Origin: Antilocapra americana
Taxonomy: Eukaryota > Chordata > Mammalia > Artiodactyla > Antilocapridae
NCBI GenBank assembly: GCA_007570785.1
Contig: ML664183.1
Span: 14,261,778-14,325,777 of the forward strand
Reading direction: 5' to 3'
Length of the DNA stretch: 64,000 bases
The notes under the pieces are model-generated. The model saw only the letters and a list, made by a program, of their open reading frames with translations, was not told where the DNA came from and made no database searches. Below, one piece after another: positions 23,096-34,339 of the stretch (position 1 is the first letter of the stretch; each line of letters starts with the position of its first letter). Position numbers and translations under genes: made by a program.

Positions 23096-23505
23096 TTTCT
23101 TTGTTGTTGAGATATAGTTGCTTTACGATACTATATAAATTGCAGATGTACAGGATGTGCATGCTGAGTCACTGCAGTTGTGTCCAACTCTTTGCGACTG
23201 TATGGACCATAGCCCACCAGGCTCCCCTGTTGGTGGGATTCTCCAGGCAAGAATGCTGGAGTGGGTTGCCATGCCCTCCTCCAGGGGATCGTCCAGACCC
23301 AGGGATTGAACCCATGTCTCTTATGTCTTCTGCATTGACAGCTAGGTTCTTTACCACCAGCAACACCTGGGAAGCCCAATGTACAGTATAATGATTCACA
23401 AATTTTAAAGATTATACTCCACTTATAGTTACTATAAAATAGTGGCCATATTTGCTGTCCAATGTATCCTGGTAGCTTATTTATTTTATGCATAGTAGAT
23501 TGTAC
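23096..23505 (-). mobile_element. L1 3' UTR fragment, split by a SINE
   Basis: Antisense L1 3' UTR: 'gttgttgagatatagttgct' on the left of the SINE and 'tagttactataaaatagtgg', 'tgctgtccaatgtatcctgg' on the right. Confidence 0.75.
23154..23378 (-). mobile_element. Bov-tA SINE with 8-bp target duplication
   Basis: Minus-strand copy inside an L1 3' UTR fragment, flanked by atgtacag at 23146-23153 and 23379-23386. Confidence 0.93.
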
Positions 23506-23507
23506 CT

Positions 23508-23625
23508 CTCACATATGAAGAAACCAAGGTTCAGAGAGACTAAAGAGTCTAAGCTTACCCTGAGAGTAAGCAAGTAAAAGGTAGAGCAGGGATTAGAGTC
23601 TAGGACAGGCTGGATATCGCGATTG
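23508..23625 (-). mobile_element. MIR SINE
   Basis: Complement of the MIR core: 'tgaagaaaccaaggttcaga' followed by 'agtaaaaggtagagcaggga'. Confidence 0.65.
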
Positions 23626-24769
23626 TCTAAATCTATCCAAACAGCAGCAGAATAAAGGAGAGCAGGGAAGCTCTGTTTTTCACCTACTCATATCCTAGAA
23701 AGGACTTGATTGACAGAAGCACTAAACCTCAGAAATGAAGAGGGGGGGCATTCTCTCAGGGCAAAGCATCAGGTCTCCCACCTCTGGACTTGCCCTCTGG
23801 CCAATTTCAGCAACCACATCCTCCCTCTCCACCTCGACACCCTCCCCTCCCCCACCCCAACTATGGCTCCTGATCTCCTGGTCTGATCAGCTGGGGCTTC
23901 TGAATTGCTAGGATTGGCAAGAGGAGGCACTTGGGAAGGAGCAGAGCAATCAGGGCTATGATTTGAATTGTTGTTCAGCTGTTGGTTTTGTGTGTGTGTG
24001 TGCGTGTGTGTAGGTACTGGAAATATGAGTCAGGAGAATAAATGTGGGTAATCAGAACTTCATTGGTTGTCTAACCAGTGGCACAAATCAGTTCTGAAAT
24101 TCTGCAGTCCTCAAGCTCTAAATCCCAATATTAGAATTTCTTAGACACTTACCTCTGCCTCCTGCATAATTCTGGATATGAGTCATACCCTTTCTCCCTC
24201 TCCCAAGCATTGCTTACAGTTACACATCTTTTGGTTCTAACTCATTTTGACCCTGTTTATCCCTGGGTTTATTATTCACCAGCAGTATTCATTACCGTTT
24301 CAGTGTTTCACTGCGGACTAGAAAATATACCCGTGTGATGCTGAAAGACACTGAGCAGAAGTGTCACCTCCATGAACTTTCATTCCTAAGGAAGGCTGGA
24401 AAACGAGAGAGTGGGGGCTATCTGTAGCTGAAAGTGATGGGTCCACACCAGGGGCTGTATATATTCCAATCTCTTTTGTAATCTATATGTTTTACCAGCC
24501 AGGAATGTTGGCAGTGGGCACCCTTTTGAAGTGGATGAAGGTGTTCAGGTGACTGTTTCCTTTCATTCTGATTAAAACTGTTAGCTTACTATATGCACCA
24601 GAACTCCTAGCCCGCCATATAAATTGTGATAGATTTACCTACAGCCATGAACATGAACTGACCTTGTGGACTGCTCAGGATTACGCTCCCCTGTCCACAT
24701 TATTCCTTAGCTAATAGTTGGCTCCATTTAAAGAAGACTCACTATTTTCATTTTAAAGGAAGCAGAAAA
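23626..24769. other. unclassified DNA with a TG microsatellite
   Basis: No gene recognised. A (TG)n run with one CG interruption lies at 23990-24012, and a C-rich stretch at about 23820-23860. Confidence 0.45.
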
Positions 24770-25109
24770 AAATAAATTATAAAAAAGTTACCCCAAAACA
24801 TAGGAAGAGTTTAGACAAATAAGTGTATATATTTTAAAGAAATTACATTGTGTTTTCTAAAGGAGAGCTCAAAGGGTTCTGTGAAGAGACTATAATAAAT
24901 CAAGCAGGAAATGAACAGTGTGTCAGTAGAATTTAGGGAAGAACTGCAAGAAGACAAAATCATGACAGAGATGAAGCACACTTCAGAAATGACAAGAGAG
25001 GAAAAAGAAGTGGCACAATGCTGAAAACACAGCCAGAGGTAAAAGTGCTGAATAGGCTTGAGGAATCATAAAAACAAAATGGAAAAAGATAGAGGTATTA
25101 AAAAGGGTG

Positions 25110-25214
25110 TATGGGAATCCCCTGGGCATCCCATGGCTAGGACTCAGTGCTTTCACCGCCAAGGGCCCAGGTTAAATTCTTGGTGGAAGAACTAAGATCC
25201 TGCAGTGTGGGGGA
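25110..25214 (+). mobile_element. CHR-2-type SINE fragment
   Basis: Plus-strand copy: 'gactcagtgctttcaccgcc', 'aagggcccaggttaaattct', 'gaactaagatcctgcagtgt'. Diverged from the tRNA-derived consensus. Confidence 0.75.
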
Positions 25215-25844
25215 AATAAAAGGTGAGGGAGAAGGGGTGTAAAAAAGTGGTCAGGGTGGGAGACAGAGAAAAGGTAATGAACAGAAGTATAATTGATTTT
25301 CTGAAGAAAAGAATGGAATAAATGGAACAGAAAAAGTATTACAGCATATCATTTAAGCATTCAAGGAATTTTGATTGCGTACTTATATAACTCTAAGATA
25401 TAAGGGAAAAAGTATCAAATAAAAATATAATAGAAGACAATTTCCTTGAACTAAATAAAAACATGAAATTGCAGATTAAAAAGGCACAGTTTATCCTAGG
25501 AAGAAAAAATCTGCAACCTTGATGTAGAATAATTAAAGTTAAGACACCTCTAGGGGAAATTATTATGTTTTGGGAATAAAACATAGGAAAGTTTTGTGGT
25601 AAGAAATTTTAGATCTTACACAGGGGAAAAATATGTTTGGTGCCAGGTTTCTTAATGGGATCAGTCAGTGTCTGAAAGCAATGGAAGAGGTATCTACCAA
25701 TATCAAGTGGATTGGTTATGCAAGTGGAAAGTTTTAAAACAGGCATTCTGAATTATGTGGCCTTAGTTATCCAAACTTGAAAAATCTATATGATGACAAA
25801 ACGTAGCACATTAAGACATAAATGACAGTGTCATGATGTATGGA

Positions 25845-26048
25845 GTAGTGGCGAAACTCATGGAATTAGCAAATGATCTGGGTTTGGTCTCTGGGTTGGG
25901 AAGATCCCCTGGAAGAGGGCAGAGCAACCTACACCAGTATTCTTGCCTGGAGAATCCCCATGGACAGAGGAGCCTGGTGGGCTACAGTCCATGGGGTCGA
26001 AAAGAGTCAGACACAACTGAGCAACTAAGCACAGCACAGCACAGCACA
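25845..26048 (+). mobile_element. Bov-tA SINE, diverged head
   Basis: The head is degenerate (25845-25890), but the body from 'gggttgggaagatcccctgg' onward is clear. The tail is a run of CAGCA repeats (agcacagcacagcacagcac) at 26029-26048. Confidence 0.9.
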
Positions 26049-26249
26049 GTATGAGGAATATGACCACAAAACAGATTGTCATGTTACCAGCTTTGACAAC
26101 ATTAAAATAATTTTGTAACAAATAAAAAGTAGGAATTGAGGAAAGGATGGTGGGAGAAACTATGGTGTTAATTTTCATATCTTTCAAGAAGGGAATGAAT
26201 AGACATTCACTATACTTAAAATAAGTAATTAAAAATAATCTTGGCATAA

Positions 26250-26967
26250 TTTAAAAACTAACTTTACGTCTTTTTGTTTGGGGTCCTTTTTATAAATGAA
26301 ATCTCTTATAAATATTACTTGGAGATTTAATAATTTTTCAGTTGCTCTTTGGTACCTTCTGGCAAATTTTGAGAATGCTAAATTTATAGTGAAAAATTAT
26401 ATCTTGCTTAAGCAGTAGATTTTAACATTATCTCAGAATGTGAATATTACATGCAATCAACATTTTCTTTGAAAATCTCTTCAGAAAGTTTAATCTCCAG
26501 CTTTGGAAGAAATTGCTATTTTCTCATTACAGTACTAGGTAAGGTAGTAAGTTTGTGTGGAGGCATACTGTGCAAACAATATCTCCTTTTGCATACAAAC
26601 TCTCCTATTCAGTGAGATGCTTGCATTACAGAGGTACATTGTGATTGATCATGAGTGAGGAACAGATGGAAATCTCTCTTATGCTCCTTGCGTGAAGAGG
26701 AAGGTAAGTTGAAACCTCTGAACTACTTAAATTTTTACTCTTCCTCTCTCTCTTCATTGAAGTGTGTGGCTGTATCTATGTAAATTAAATAAATGCTTAG
26801 TGTCGACTTAGAAAAAGATAGCATAAGAGTTGTGAGTTTCAGTTTTATTCAGTCTCTTGCTGAGGACCAAAGCCTGAGTGATAGCCACTCAGTAGTTCTG
26901 AGGAAACTGCTTTCAAGAGGAGCCGATTTATATATTGTGTTTGGCTGGTAAATTCATGCAGTCAAGC
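26250..26967. other. unclassified DNA
   Basis: No gene or repeat recognised. Confidence 0.4.
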
Positions 26968-27182
26968 ATGTTGCTGTTGAGTTGCTAAGTCGTGTCTGAC
27001 TCTTTTGTGACCCCATGGACTGTAGCCCACCAGGCTTCTCTGTCCATGGGATCTTCCAGGCTAGAATACTGGAGTGGGTTGCCATTTCCTTCTCCAGGGG
27101 ATCCTCTTGACCCAGGGACTGAACCCTGAATTAGCAGCTGTTGGCCTGCATTGGCAGGTGGATTCTTTACCACTGAGCCACC
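26968..27182 (-). mobile_element. Bov-tA SINE
   Basis: Minus-strand copy from 'gttgctgttgagttgctaag' to 'attctttaccactgagccac'. It has a short insertion near 27128 (gaattagcagctgttggcc). Confidence 0.93.
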
Positions 27183-27781
27183 TACATATATCTTAGTAAA
27201 AGGTTACTGCTAATCACAAAGAATAGACATCTCGAATTAATTAGTTTAGTGCTTTTCTGTGTATGGGAAGATGCAAGAATCTGGAGTTATTGAAATTCTT
27301 CCTGAAGTATGCATCTAACTATTTAAGGGCTTGCTTATCCAAGGCATAGAGTACCTCATTCCGTTTTTCATCCTGGATTCCTTTCTGGGTACACTGTTGG
27401 TGGTCAGCTGCAGTGGATTACAACTTAACCCTTGTAGAACTGAGTGGTGAGTAATGCTCTTTGTCTTAGTGATCTTAATTTTTAATGTATCTACATTAGG
27501 TAATGTGTCTCTATGGAAATATTTTAATTAAAAGCTACAGGTAGTATAAGTTCATTTTGCAAAAATTTTCATTATTCCACTCTCTTCTCCTTCCTACCTT
27601 CCTTTTCATTTTTTCATTCCTTCCTCCTTTCTTTCTTTCCCTTTTATCTATTTGTTTTGTATCTCTCTGTGTACATCCTTCTATTCATCCAACCATGTAT
27701 ACCATAATGTTTGTGACATATATGTGTATTTGTGTTTTTAGAGAAATGTGTGTGCTTGTATATATATGTTTATATATATAT
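27183..27781. other. unclassified DNA with simple-sequence patches
   Basis: Contains a CT-rich tract at about 27578-27650 and a TATATA-rich stretch at 27757-27781. The 106-codon frame 27557-27877 (+) begins in the CT tract and ends in a SINE, so it is spurious. Confidence 0.5.
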
Positions 27782-28000
27782 GGGACTTCCCAGGTGGTGC
27801 TAATGGTAAAGAACCAGCCTGCCAATGCTGGAGACATAAGAGACAGGTTTGATCCCTGGGTCAGGAAGATCCCCTGAAGGAGGTCATGGCAACCTATCCA
27901 GTATTCTTGCCTGGAGAATCCCACGGACAGGAGCCTGGCAGGCTACCATCCACAGGGTCACAAAGAGTCAGAAATGACTGAAGTGACTTAGCATGAGCAT
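27782..28000 (+). mobile_element. Bov-tA SINE
   Basis: Plus-strand copy from 'gggacttcccaggtggtgct' to 'gactgaagtgacttagcatg'. The head shows several substitutions. Confidence 0.93.
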
Positions 28001-28616
28001 GATAGATATATTTATCTGATTTACCTGAAATGATGTCTAACATATGATAACCATGCTAATCTCCAGTAGGTGGGATTTGAGTAGTATTTTATTGTCTTTT
28101 TTCCTTCTATTCAGTATTCCTAGAATTGTTTTATGAGAAAGTATAATTTTATAAAACTGTTAGTCATTCTTTCCTATTTTCTATACATAAAGAATTATAC
28201 AAAATTGACTGCTAACGTTTTATACCATTATATCTGCAGGTAGAGCTGTACAAACACTGCATTTTGTACTTACATCAGTAGGGAGCTGGCAAAAGCTGAT
28301 TAGCCAAAGAAGCCAGTCTTGGTCTCTCTCCATGCTCCATCTCCTCCCCTGTTAACCATCTCTGTTGGTTTCCCTATAGAGCTCTCAGTTCCCAGGCTTT
28401 ACTGATTGTGTTCTCTTTGGGCTGTCATCCTGGAGACAACCTACTCTCCCTGGGGACCATTCACTGTCTGCTTGTCATTATCAGCTTTCTAATCATTTCT
28501 TCTCTTGTTCCCTCACTTTCTTCTTTCATTTTGCTTTTATGCTGCTCTCTGCCTCTCCTCCCATCTTTCCCTCCACTTCTCCCTACTCTTTCTATGGTGC
28601 CATGCTTTCTTTATTT
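28001..28616. other. unclassified DNA, CT-rich at its right end
   Basis: No gene. The frame 28408-28635 (+) is a Leu/Ser/Pro-rich translation of a pyrimidine-rich tract. Confidence 0.4.
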
Positions 28617-28617
28617 T

Positions 28618-29095
28618 CTTATTTATTTTTATTGAAGTTAGTTGATTTACAATGTTGTTAACTCCTGTTATACAACAAGTGATTTGATTATAAACATATA
28701 TATAATGTTCTTTTTCTAGTATCCTTTTCCATTATGGTTTATCAGAGGGTTTTTTTAAAACTGGAGAATAATTGCTTTACAACATTGTGTACAACAACAT
28801 GAATCGGCTATGTGTGTACATATATCCCCTCCCTCTTGAGTCTCCCTCTTATCCCCACCCCCATCCCACTCCTCTAGGTCACCACAGAGCACCTAGCTGA
28901 GCTTGCTGTGCTATACACCAAATTCTACTAGGTGTCTATTTTGTACATGGTAGTGAACATATATCAGTTCTACTCTCTCAGTTCCTCCTGCCTTCTCCTT
29001 CCTCTTCTGTGTTCATGATGCCATGCATTCTATGCTATGACCTCAGTTTATTTCATTTGGACTTTCTATTTTCTCACTCATAGGGTGAGGCTCTT
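28618..29095 (-). mobile_element. two overlapping L1 3' ends
   Basis: Antisense L1 3' UTR begins twice: at 28618 ('ttatttttattgaagttagt', 'caatgttgttaactcctgtt') and again at about 28752 ('tttttttaaaactggagaat', 'aattgctttacaacattgtg'). The second continues to about 29095 and includes 'cctgccttctccttcctctt'. This suggests one L1 insertion next to or into another. Confidence 0.75.
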
Positions 29096-30225
29096 CTTGG
29101 CATTCCTAAGGATAGTTTGTTGTTTTGCCCAGGAAGGACTGATGTAGTAGACTCTGCCATCAGAATCTTATCTCTTTTCAAAAAAATCACTCTATATCTT
29201 GGTTCTCAGGAATAACTGAAAGCATCTTTAGTAGAAGCTACAGGGCATGGGCTCAAGGAAGAAAGGCTATCAGAGCTGTCCAATGACCAGTGGCAAATGG
29301 AGTGGCCAGCAGGCATACCCACAGGTGTTTTATCTCACACGTGCCCTCTCTAAGCAGGTACTCTTGCAGTGTTTCTGTACTTCACTGACTTATGTTTGCT
29401 CTCTTTATGCAGGATCTCAGTCTGTTGTTGACAGGGTCCTCCCATTATTTTTGAGAATTCCCAGAGGTATTCTCATAGGTACTCATGTAAACTCCTCTGC
29501 ATCTTCTGTTCTGGACTCTAATCAGTGTTTGCTTCCCAAGAAGCCCCTTGAGAGAGGAACTTGTCTATGACTGCAGTTTCCAGTACCTTTGTCCAAATAC
29601 TAAAGACAAATAAATTTCCAGGAATGCTGCAAAACATTCTGAACCCGGGTGCAGACATTGCCCAGGGAGGAGAACCAGACTTGAGACCGACATTACACTG
29701 CTGTCCTATTTCCTTCATCTTTCATCTTAGGCACTCACAGAAAGACCCACTTTCTCAATATCCTCCAGAAATGAACAATCAGACAAATTAGTCTTATGAA
29801 ATGAACTGAGGGCAGCCACCCACCAGTTCATTACGTATGATCAGACCTGCCTGAATTCTAGTTCAGGCTTTCCTCCTGAATTTTTTCAATGCACAGTTGA
29901 GTCAAATGCCCTAGATAAATCCCAAACCCTTTCAAAAACCAATAATAAACAAATATAATTTAAAAACATAAATAAACACTAAATCAACAACAAGGTTTTG
30001 GGTTTGAATGATATGGAACAATTGCTAATTTACCTCAGTCTGAATATTTTATCAATAAAATGTTACAACTGCTGATGTACAATTAGCCTAAACAACAAAA
30101 AGATGTTCAATGAAAGCATCAGTTTATTTTAGTTACTTTTCCTCTTGTCATTCTAAACATTTTAAATTTATGAGTATAAATTCATTGAAAATTCTCATTT
30201 TTTGTCTAGAAATGTCTTGGCTTAA
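29096..30225. other. unclassified DNA
   Basis: No gene recognised. Frames 29247-29570 (107 codons) and 29561-29791 (76 codons) lie in different frames on the plus strand with no known domain. The piece around 29540-29620 faintly resembles an L2 3' end. Confidence 0.35.
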
Positions 30226-30530
30226 TCCTCATTATTGAAAAATAATTTCTTAAGATATGACATTCTAGGTTGACAGTTCTATCCTTCAGTGTTTTAAAGA
30301 TATTATTCTGGGGAAATACTGGGAATTATACTGGAAAATAATCTGTTAATTTAATTTCAAGTCATTTATAGACAGTTTTGCTTTTTCTTTTACTAGTTTT
30401 GAAGGTCTCAGTGTCTTTGGAATTGCACTTGGTCCTAAGTTATGCCAAGGTGTGTCTAGCCTGCTATTTGCTAGGTTTCTTGAATCTGAGGATAGGTGCA
30501 TTTCATCTTGGAAAATTCTTAAACATTGTA
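30226..30530 (-). mobile_element. old L1 5'-region fragment
   Basis: Antisense match to a common old L1M segment: 'cattctaggttgacagttct', 'tttaaagatattattctggg', 'ccaaggtgtgtctagc', 'ttgctaggtttcttgaatct'. Confidence 0.6.
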
Positions 30531-30534
30531 TCTA

Positions 30535-30652
30535 ACCTAAATGGGGAAATAATCTGAAAAAGTGACTGAATCATTTTGCTGTACATCTGAAACTAACACA
30601 ACATTGTAAATCAACTATACTGCAGTATAAAATAAAAATTAAAAAGCCAGCA
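30535..30652 (+). mobile_element. short L1 3' end
   Basis: Sense L1 terminus: 'cattttgctgtacatctgaa', 'actaacacaacattgtaaat', A-rich tail at 30630-30652. It is 5'-truncated to about 115 bp. Confidence 0.9.
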
Positions 30653-30655
30653 CAC

Positions 30656-31160
30656 TGTATCTTGAACATGTGGTTTCTCCTTTCTTGTCTCTGCTCTCTC
30701 TTCCACGAAGTCCCAGTGGACATTTTTGGAACTCGTGCTGTTTTTCTTGCCTCTTCACTTTTCCGTGTTTTCACCTCTTTCATGTCACTGTGCTGTTTCG
30801 TGTGGGCTCAGCTGGGTACGCACCAGCATCCAGGCGACACTGTTGGGTGCATTCAGTCCCTTGCCTGCTGTTGGTCTGAGGTCCTCAGTTTCTCTTTGAC
30901 TTTGGCCAGAGGCTACCTTCAGCTCCTTCTTGCTTGGCTCTTCCCATATGGCTTCTCACAATATGGCAACTTTCTTCCTCAAAGAAAGCAACACAGAGAG
31001 AGATTCCTGGTAATATGGGCTATAGTTTTATGTAACATAATCAAATATACATGATTACCTACATTCTGTTACCTTTGGTATATTCTGTTGATTAAAGCAA
31101 GTCATAGGACCCTCCCACAGAAGGCATGGGAATCCTGGGCTCATCCTAAATTCTGTCTGT
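30656..31160 (-). mobile_element. old eutherian repeat, unnamed
   Basis: The layout resembles an ancient interspersed repeat: 'cttcccatatggcttctcac', 'aatatggcaactttcttcct', and, after a gap, 'agcaagtcataggaccctcc'. Family and orientation are uncertain. The frame 30662-31054 (+, 130 codons) lies inside it and is not supported as a gene. Confidence 0.4.
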
Positions 31161-31451
31161 TCCAGTGCACACCTCTATAATTTAATGCAAAATGAAACAA
31201 TGTAACCCCCATAATAGAATTAGTCTGTACCCTAAAAGTTCCTTTTGTCCCCCCTCCCAATCATTTTTCCCCTTTTCCCCAGTGATAACTACCCTGATGA
31301 AGTTTATGATAAAACAACCTCATTTTTTAAAAGAAATGATATTTATTTATATTCCACCTAGGAATGCATTCCTAAATATTATGGATTAGAATGGGCTATT
31401 TTATTTATATTTTTGTTTGATTTCCTATTTATTTTACGCTTACAGAAAAAG

Positions 31452-31662
31452 CTCCCTGTGGCTCAAACAGTAAAGCATCTGCCTACTATGCAGGAGATCT
31501 GGGTTCAATCCCTGGGTTGGGAAGATCTCTTGAAGAGGGAAATGGCAACCCACACCTGTATTCTTGCCTGGAAAATCCCATGGACGGAGGAGCCTGGTAG
31601 GGCTACAGTCCATGGGGTCGCAAAGAGTTGGACATGACTGAGCGACTTCACTTTCCTTTCCT
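31452..31662 (+). mobile_element. Bov-tA SINE with 12-bp target duplication
   Basis: Plus-strand copy. A perfect 12-bp direct repeat, ttacagaaaaag, lies at 31440-31451 and 31663-31674, fixing both edges. Confidence 0.96.
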
Positions 31663-31867
31663 TTACAGAAAAAGAACTTAAAACTCATATTTCCTCTTGT
31701 CCCCTTCTGCCAACCATAGCGTCTTCCAGATGCAGCATGGAAATTCACTCATGCATAATAACTTTTTTCCCATTATGACCACTTCATCTTCCTGACCCCA
31801 GCAGCTCTGTGTGGCCCATGGGACTGCAGCATGAGTGGTGTAATTTATTTCTTCCCCAAATTACATT

Positions 31868-32075
31868 GGGCTTCCCTTGTGGCTCGGATGGTAAAGAATC
31901 TGCCTGTAATGCAGGAGACCCAGGTTCGATCCCTGGGTCAGGAACCCCTGGAGAAGGGGATGGCAACTCACTCCAGTATTCTTGCCTGGGAAATCCCATG
32001 GACAGAGAAGGAGCCTGGGGGCTATGGTCTATGGGGTCTCAAAGAATCGGACACGACTGAGTGACTAACACTTCC
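31868..32075 (+). mobile_element. Bov-tA SINE, intact B box
   Basis: Plus-strand copy that keeps a consensus pol III B box (ggttcgatccc, 31923-31933). There is a short deletion after 'gggtcaggaa' and a small insertion (agagaaggagcc) in the body. Confidence 0.95.
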
Positions 32076-32194
32076 ATGTCCTCATACACTCTCATCAGAC
32101 AGTTTGCCTGTAGTTTGCTTGGATGTTAAACTTCTCTATGGTTTGTTCTTTTACAGTGTTTACTAGAAAACTTTTTATAGGGTCATAACTCAAT

Positions 32195-32562
32195 CTTTTT
32201 TTTTTCTTCCTTATTGAAGTATAGTTTATTCACAATGCTGTGTTAGTTTCAAGTGTACCGCAAAGTGATTCAGTTATATGTATGTATAGTGTTTTTCAGA
32301 TTCTTTTCCATTATAGGTTGAAAAGAATTCTCTGTGCTATACAGTAGGTCTTTGTTTATTTATCTTACATATAGTAGTTTGTATGTGCTAATCCAAAACT
32401 CCTAATTTACCCCTTCCCCACCTTTTCCCCTTTCATAACTGTAAAATTGTTTTTTATGTCTGTGAGTCTGTTTCTGTTTTATAAATAAATTCATTTGTAT
32501 CATTTTTAAAGATTCTACAAATAAGTGATATCATATGATATTTATCTTTCTCTGTCTGACTT
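32195..32562 (-). mobile_element. L1 3' end with apparent 5' inversion (3' part)
   Basis: Antisense L1: T-run at 32195, 'ttattgaagtatagtttatt', 'tgctatacagtaggtctttg', 'ataagtgatatcatatgata' and 'tctttctctgtctgactt' at about 32562. The next stretch of the same element appears in the opposite orientation at 32882-32975, beyond a SINE. Confidence 0.88.
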
Positions 32563-32881
32563 AAAAGTGAAAGTCGCTCAGTCGTGTCCTACTCTTAGTG
32601 ATCCCATGGGCTGTAACCTGCCAGGCTCCTCTGTCCATGGAATTATCCAGGCCAGAATACTGGAGTGGGTAGCTATTCCCTTCTCCAGGGTTTTTCCATG
32701 TCCAGGGATCAAACACAGGTATCCCACATTGCAGGTAGATTCTTTATTGTCTGAGCCACCAAGGAAGCCTGAGAATTCTGGAGTGGGTAGTTTATCCCTT
32801 CTCCAGGGCATCTTCCCAACCCAGGAATTGATCCAGGGTCTCCTGCATTAGAGACAGATTCTTTACCAGCTGAGCTACCTC
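32563..32881 (-). mobile_element. dimeric Bov-tA SINE
   Basis: On the minus strand, a truncated head unit (32881-32771) ends at 'cccactccagaattctc' and is followed directly by a complete unit (32770-32563). It has the same junction and the same 'taaactaccc' variant as the dimer at 7469-7780. Confidence 0.9.
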
Positions 32882-32975
32882 ACATAGTATATTACCAGCC
32901 ATAAAAAAAGAATGAAACAATGCCATTTGCAGTATTATGGATGGACCTAGAGGTTAGCACACCAAGTATGGGCTA
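32882..32975 (+). mobile_element. inverted 5' segment of the L1 at 32195
   Basis: Sense L1: 'agccataaaaaaagaatgaa', 'atggatggacctagaggtta', 'gcacaccaagt'. In an intact L1 this segment lies just 5' of the 'aagtcagacagagaaa' region found at 32545-32562, so the two pieces fit one element with its 5' part inverted. Confidence 0.8.
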
Positions 32976-34130
32976 TTTTAAATAGAACCATCTTGTGTAA
33001 ATTCTTCCAGTTTTGCTTTATTTAGCTAAACATTCGGTTTGTGAGATTTACCTAGGTTCAGTGTGTAGCTTTATTTTGTTCTGTTTATTGTGTTATAATA
33101 GTTCATTGTATGAAAGTATGATACTTCATGAAGTTTACTATTGATGGACATTGGTTTATTCCAGTTTGAGGCTATTGTAAGTAATGGTGCAAGGAACATT
33201 CTGACACAATATGTATGCTTATACTCATTTGTGTGGGATATATATCTAGAAGTGGAATTTCTGGGTCATAGGGTATGATGTTTTCAATTTTAGTAATGCC
33301 ACTGTTTTCTAGAGTAGTTCTTCCATTTTACTCCCTGCACTAGTAGTGGGTGAGAATTCCTTTTGCTTCCCACCTTGAATAATGGCTTGTATTGTTTTTG
33401 ATCTTTCAAAAATTGTTTTTAGTTTTAGCCCTTCTAGTAAGTAAATAGCAGTACCTCATGTGACTTTAATTTTCATTTCTCTGATCATTGGTTGGGCTGC
33501 ACATGTTTGTATATGGTTATCAGCATTTTGGATAGACTTTTCATTCAGAACCTATTCGGATTTCTTGTTCATTTTTCTGTTGAGTCATCTGACATTTTCT
33601 CATTCATTTGCAGAGATAAATTTTTAAAAAATGTTCATCAGTCAAGAGCACTTTATCAGTTATAAATAATATTGATAACTTCTCCCTCTCCATGGGTATC
33701 TTCTTACTATCTTAAAGGTATCTTGATTTTAATTTATTCAAATATGTCAAACTTTTCCTTTATAGTTACCATTTTGTATCAGGTTTAAGAAGTCCTTCCT
33801 TTTCTTTAAACCATGAAAATATTCTCTTTCATTACCATCTAGGAGTTTTATTTTTGGCCTTTGCATTAAGATCTACAATTTACCTTGAAATTGTTTCTCT
33901 GTATCACGTGAATTAGGGGGTCATGTTTCTTTTATTATAATGGACTTACAATTGTTCTGGGACCATTTATTGTAAATAATATTGTTTACCCACTTCTCTG
34001 CTGTGTTATCTTTGTCATAAATCAAACTTCCAGAAATGAATGGGTATGTTTCTGGGCTCTCTATACTTACATTTTCTGATATTTCTATCTTTTCATTATT
34101 ACAACAGTCTAATTCTTTGAAATAAAACCC
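32976..34130 (-). mobile_element. old L1, 3' ORF2 part
   Basis: Antisense L1: 'attgatggacattggtttat', 'tagaagtggaatttctgggt', 'cactagtagtgggtgagaat', then ORF2 sequence to about 34130. Diverged, with no coding capacity. Confidence 0.75.
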
Positions 34131-34137
34131 TCTTTTT

Positions 34138-34338
34138 TAGAGCTGTCTGTGGCTCAGCTGATAAAGAATCTGTCTGCAATGCAGGAGACCTGGGTTCAAT
34201 CCTGGGGTTGGGAAGATCCCCTGGAGAAGGGAAAGGCTACCCACTCTAGTATTCTGGCCTGGAAAATTCCATGGACTATACAGTCCATGGGTTCGCACAG
34301 AGTCAGATATGACTGAGCGACTTTCACTTTCACTTTAG
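34138..34338 (+). mobile_element. Bov-tA SINE
   Basis: Plus-strand copy with the 'attctggcctggaaaattcc' and 'actatacagtccatgg' variants, which mark the same body type as in the dimeric copies. The tail is 'tttcactttcacttt'. Confidence 0.95.
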
Positions 34339-34339
34339 A

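Larger units (their letters stand above)
24770..26240 (+). mobile_element. possible HAL1/old L1 ORF1-type element
   Basis: A-rich sense strand with motifs resembling HAL1 or old L1 (for example 'ttatcctaggaagaaaaaat', 'taccaatatcaagtggattg', 'ttttgtaacaaataaaaagt'). It is broken by a CHR-2 SINE and a Bov-tA. No open frame survives. This assignment is tentative. Confidence 0.4.

Noticed and set aside
26029..26048. CAGCA array as a CRISPR-like or functional tandem repeat
   Set aside because: It is the simple-sequence tail of a Bov-tA SINE.
30662..31054. 130-codon plus frame with Cys- and Phe-rich sequence
   Set aside because: It lies within an old interspersed repeat, overlaps a second plus frame and a minus frame, and shows no domain.
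31923..31933. Pol III B box as a functional tRNA gene
   Set aside because: The surrounding sequence is a Bov-tA SINE head without a foldable tRNA cloverleaf.
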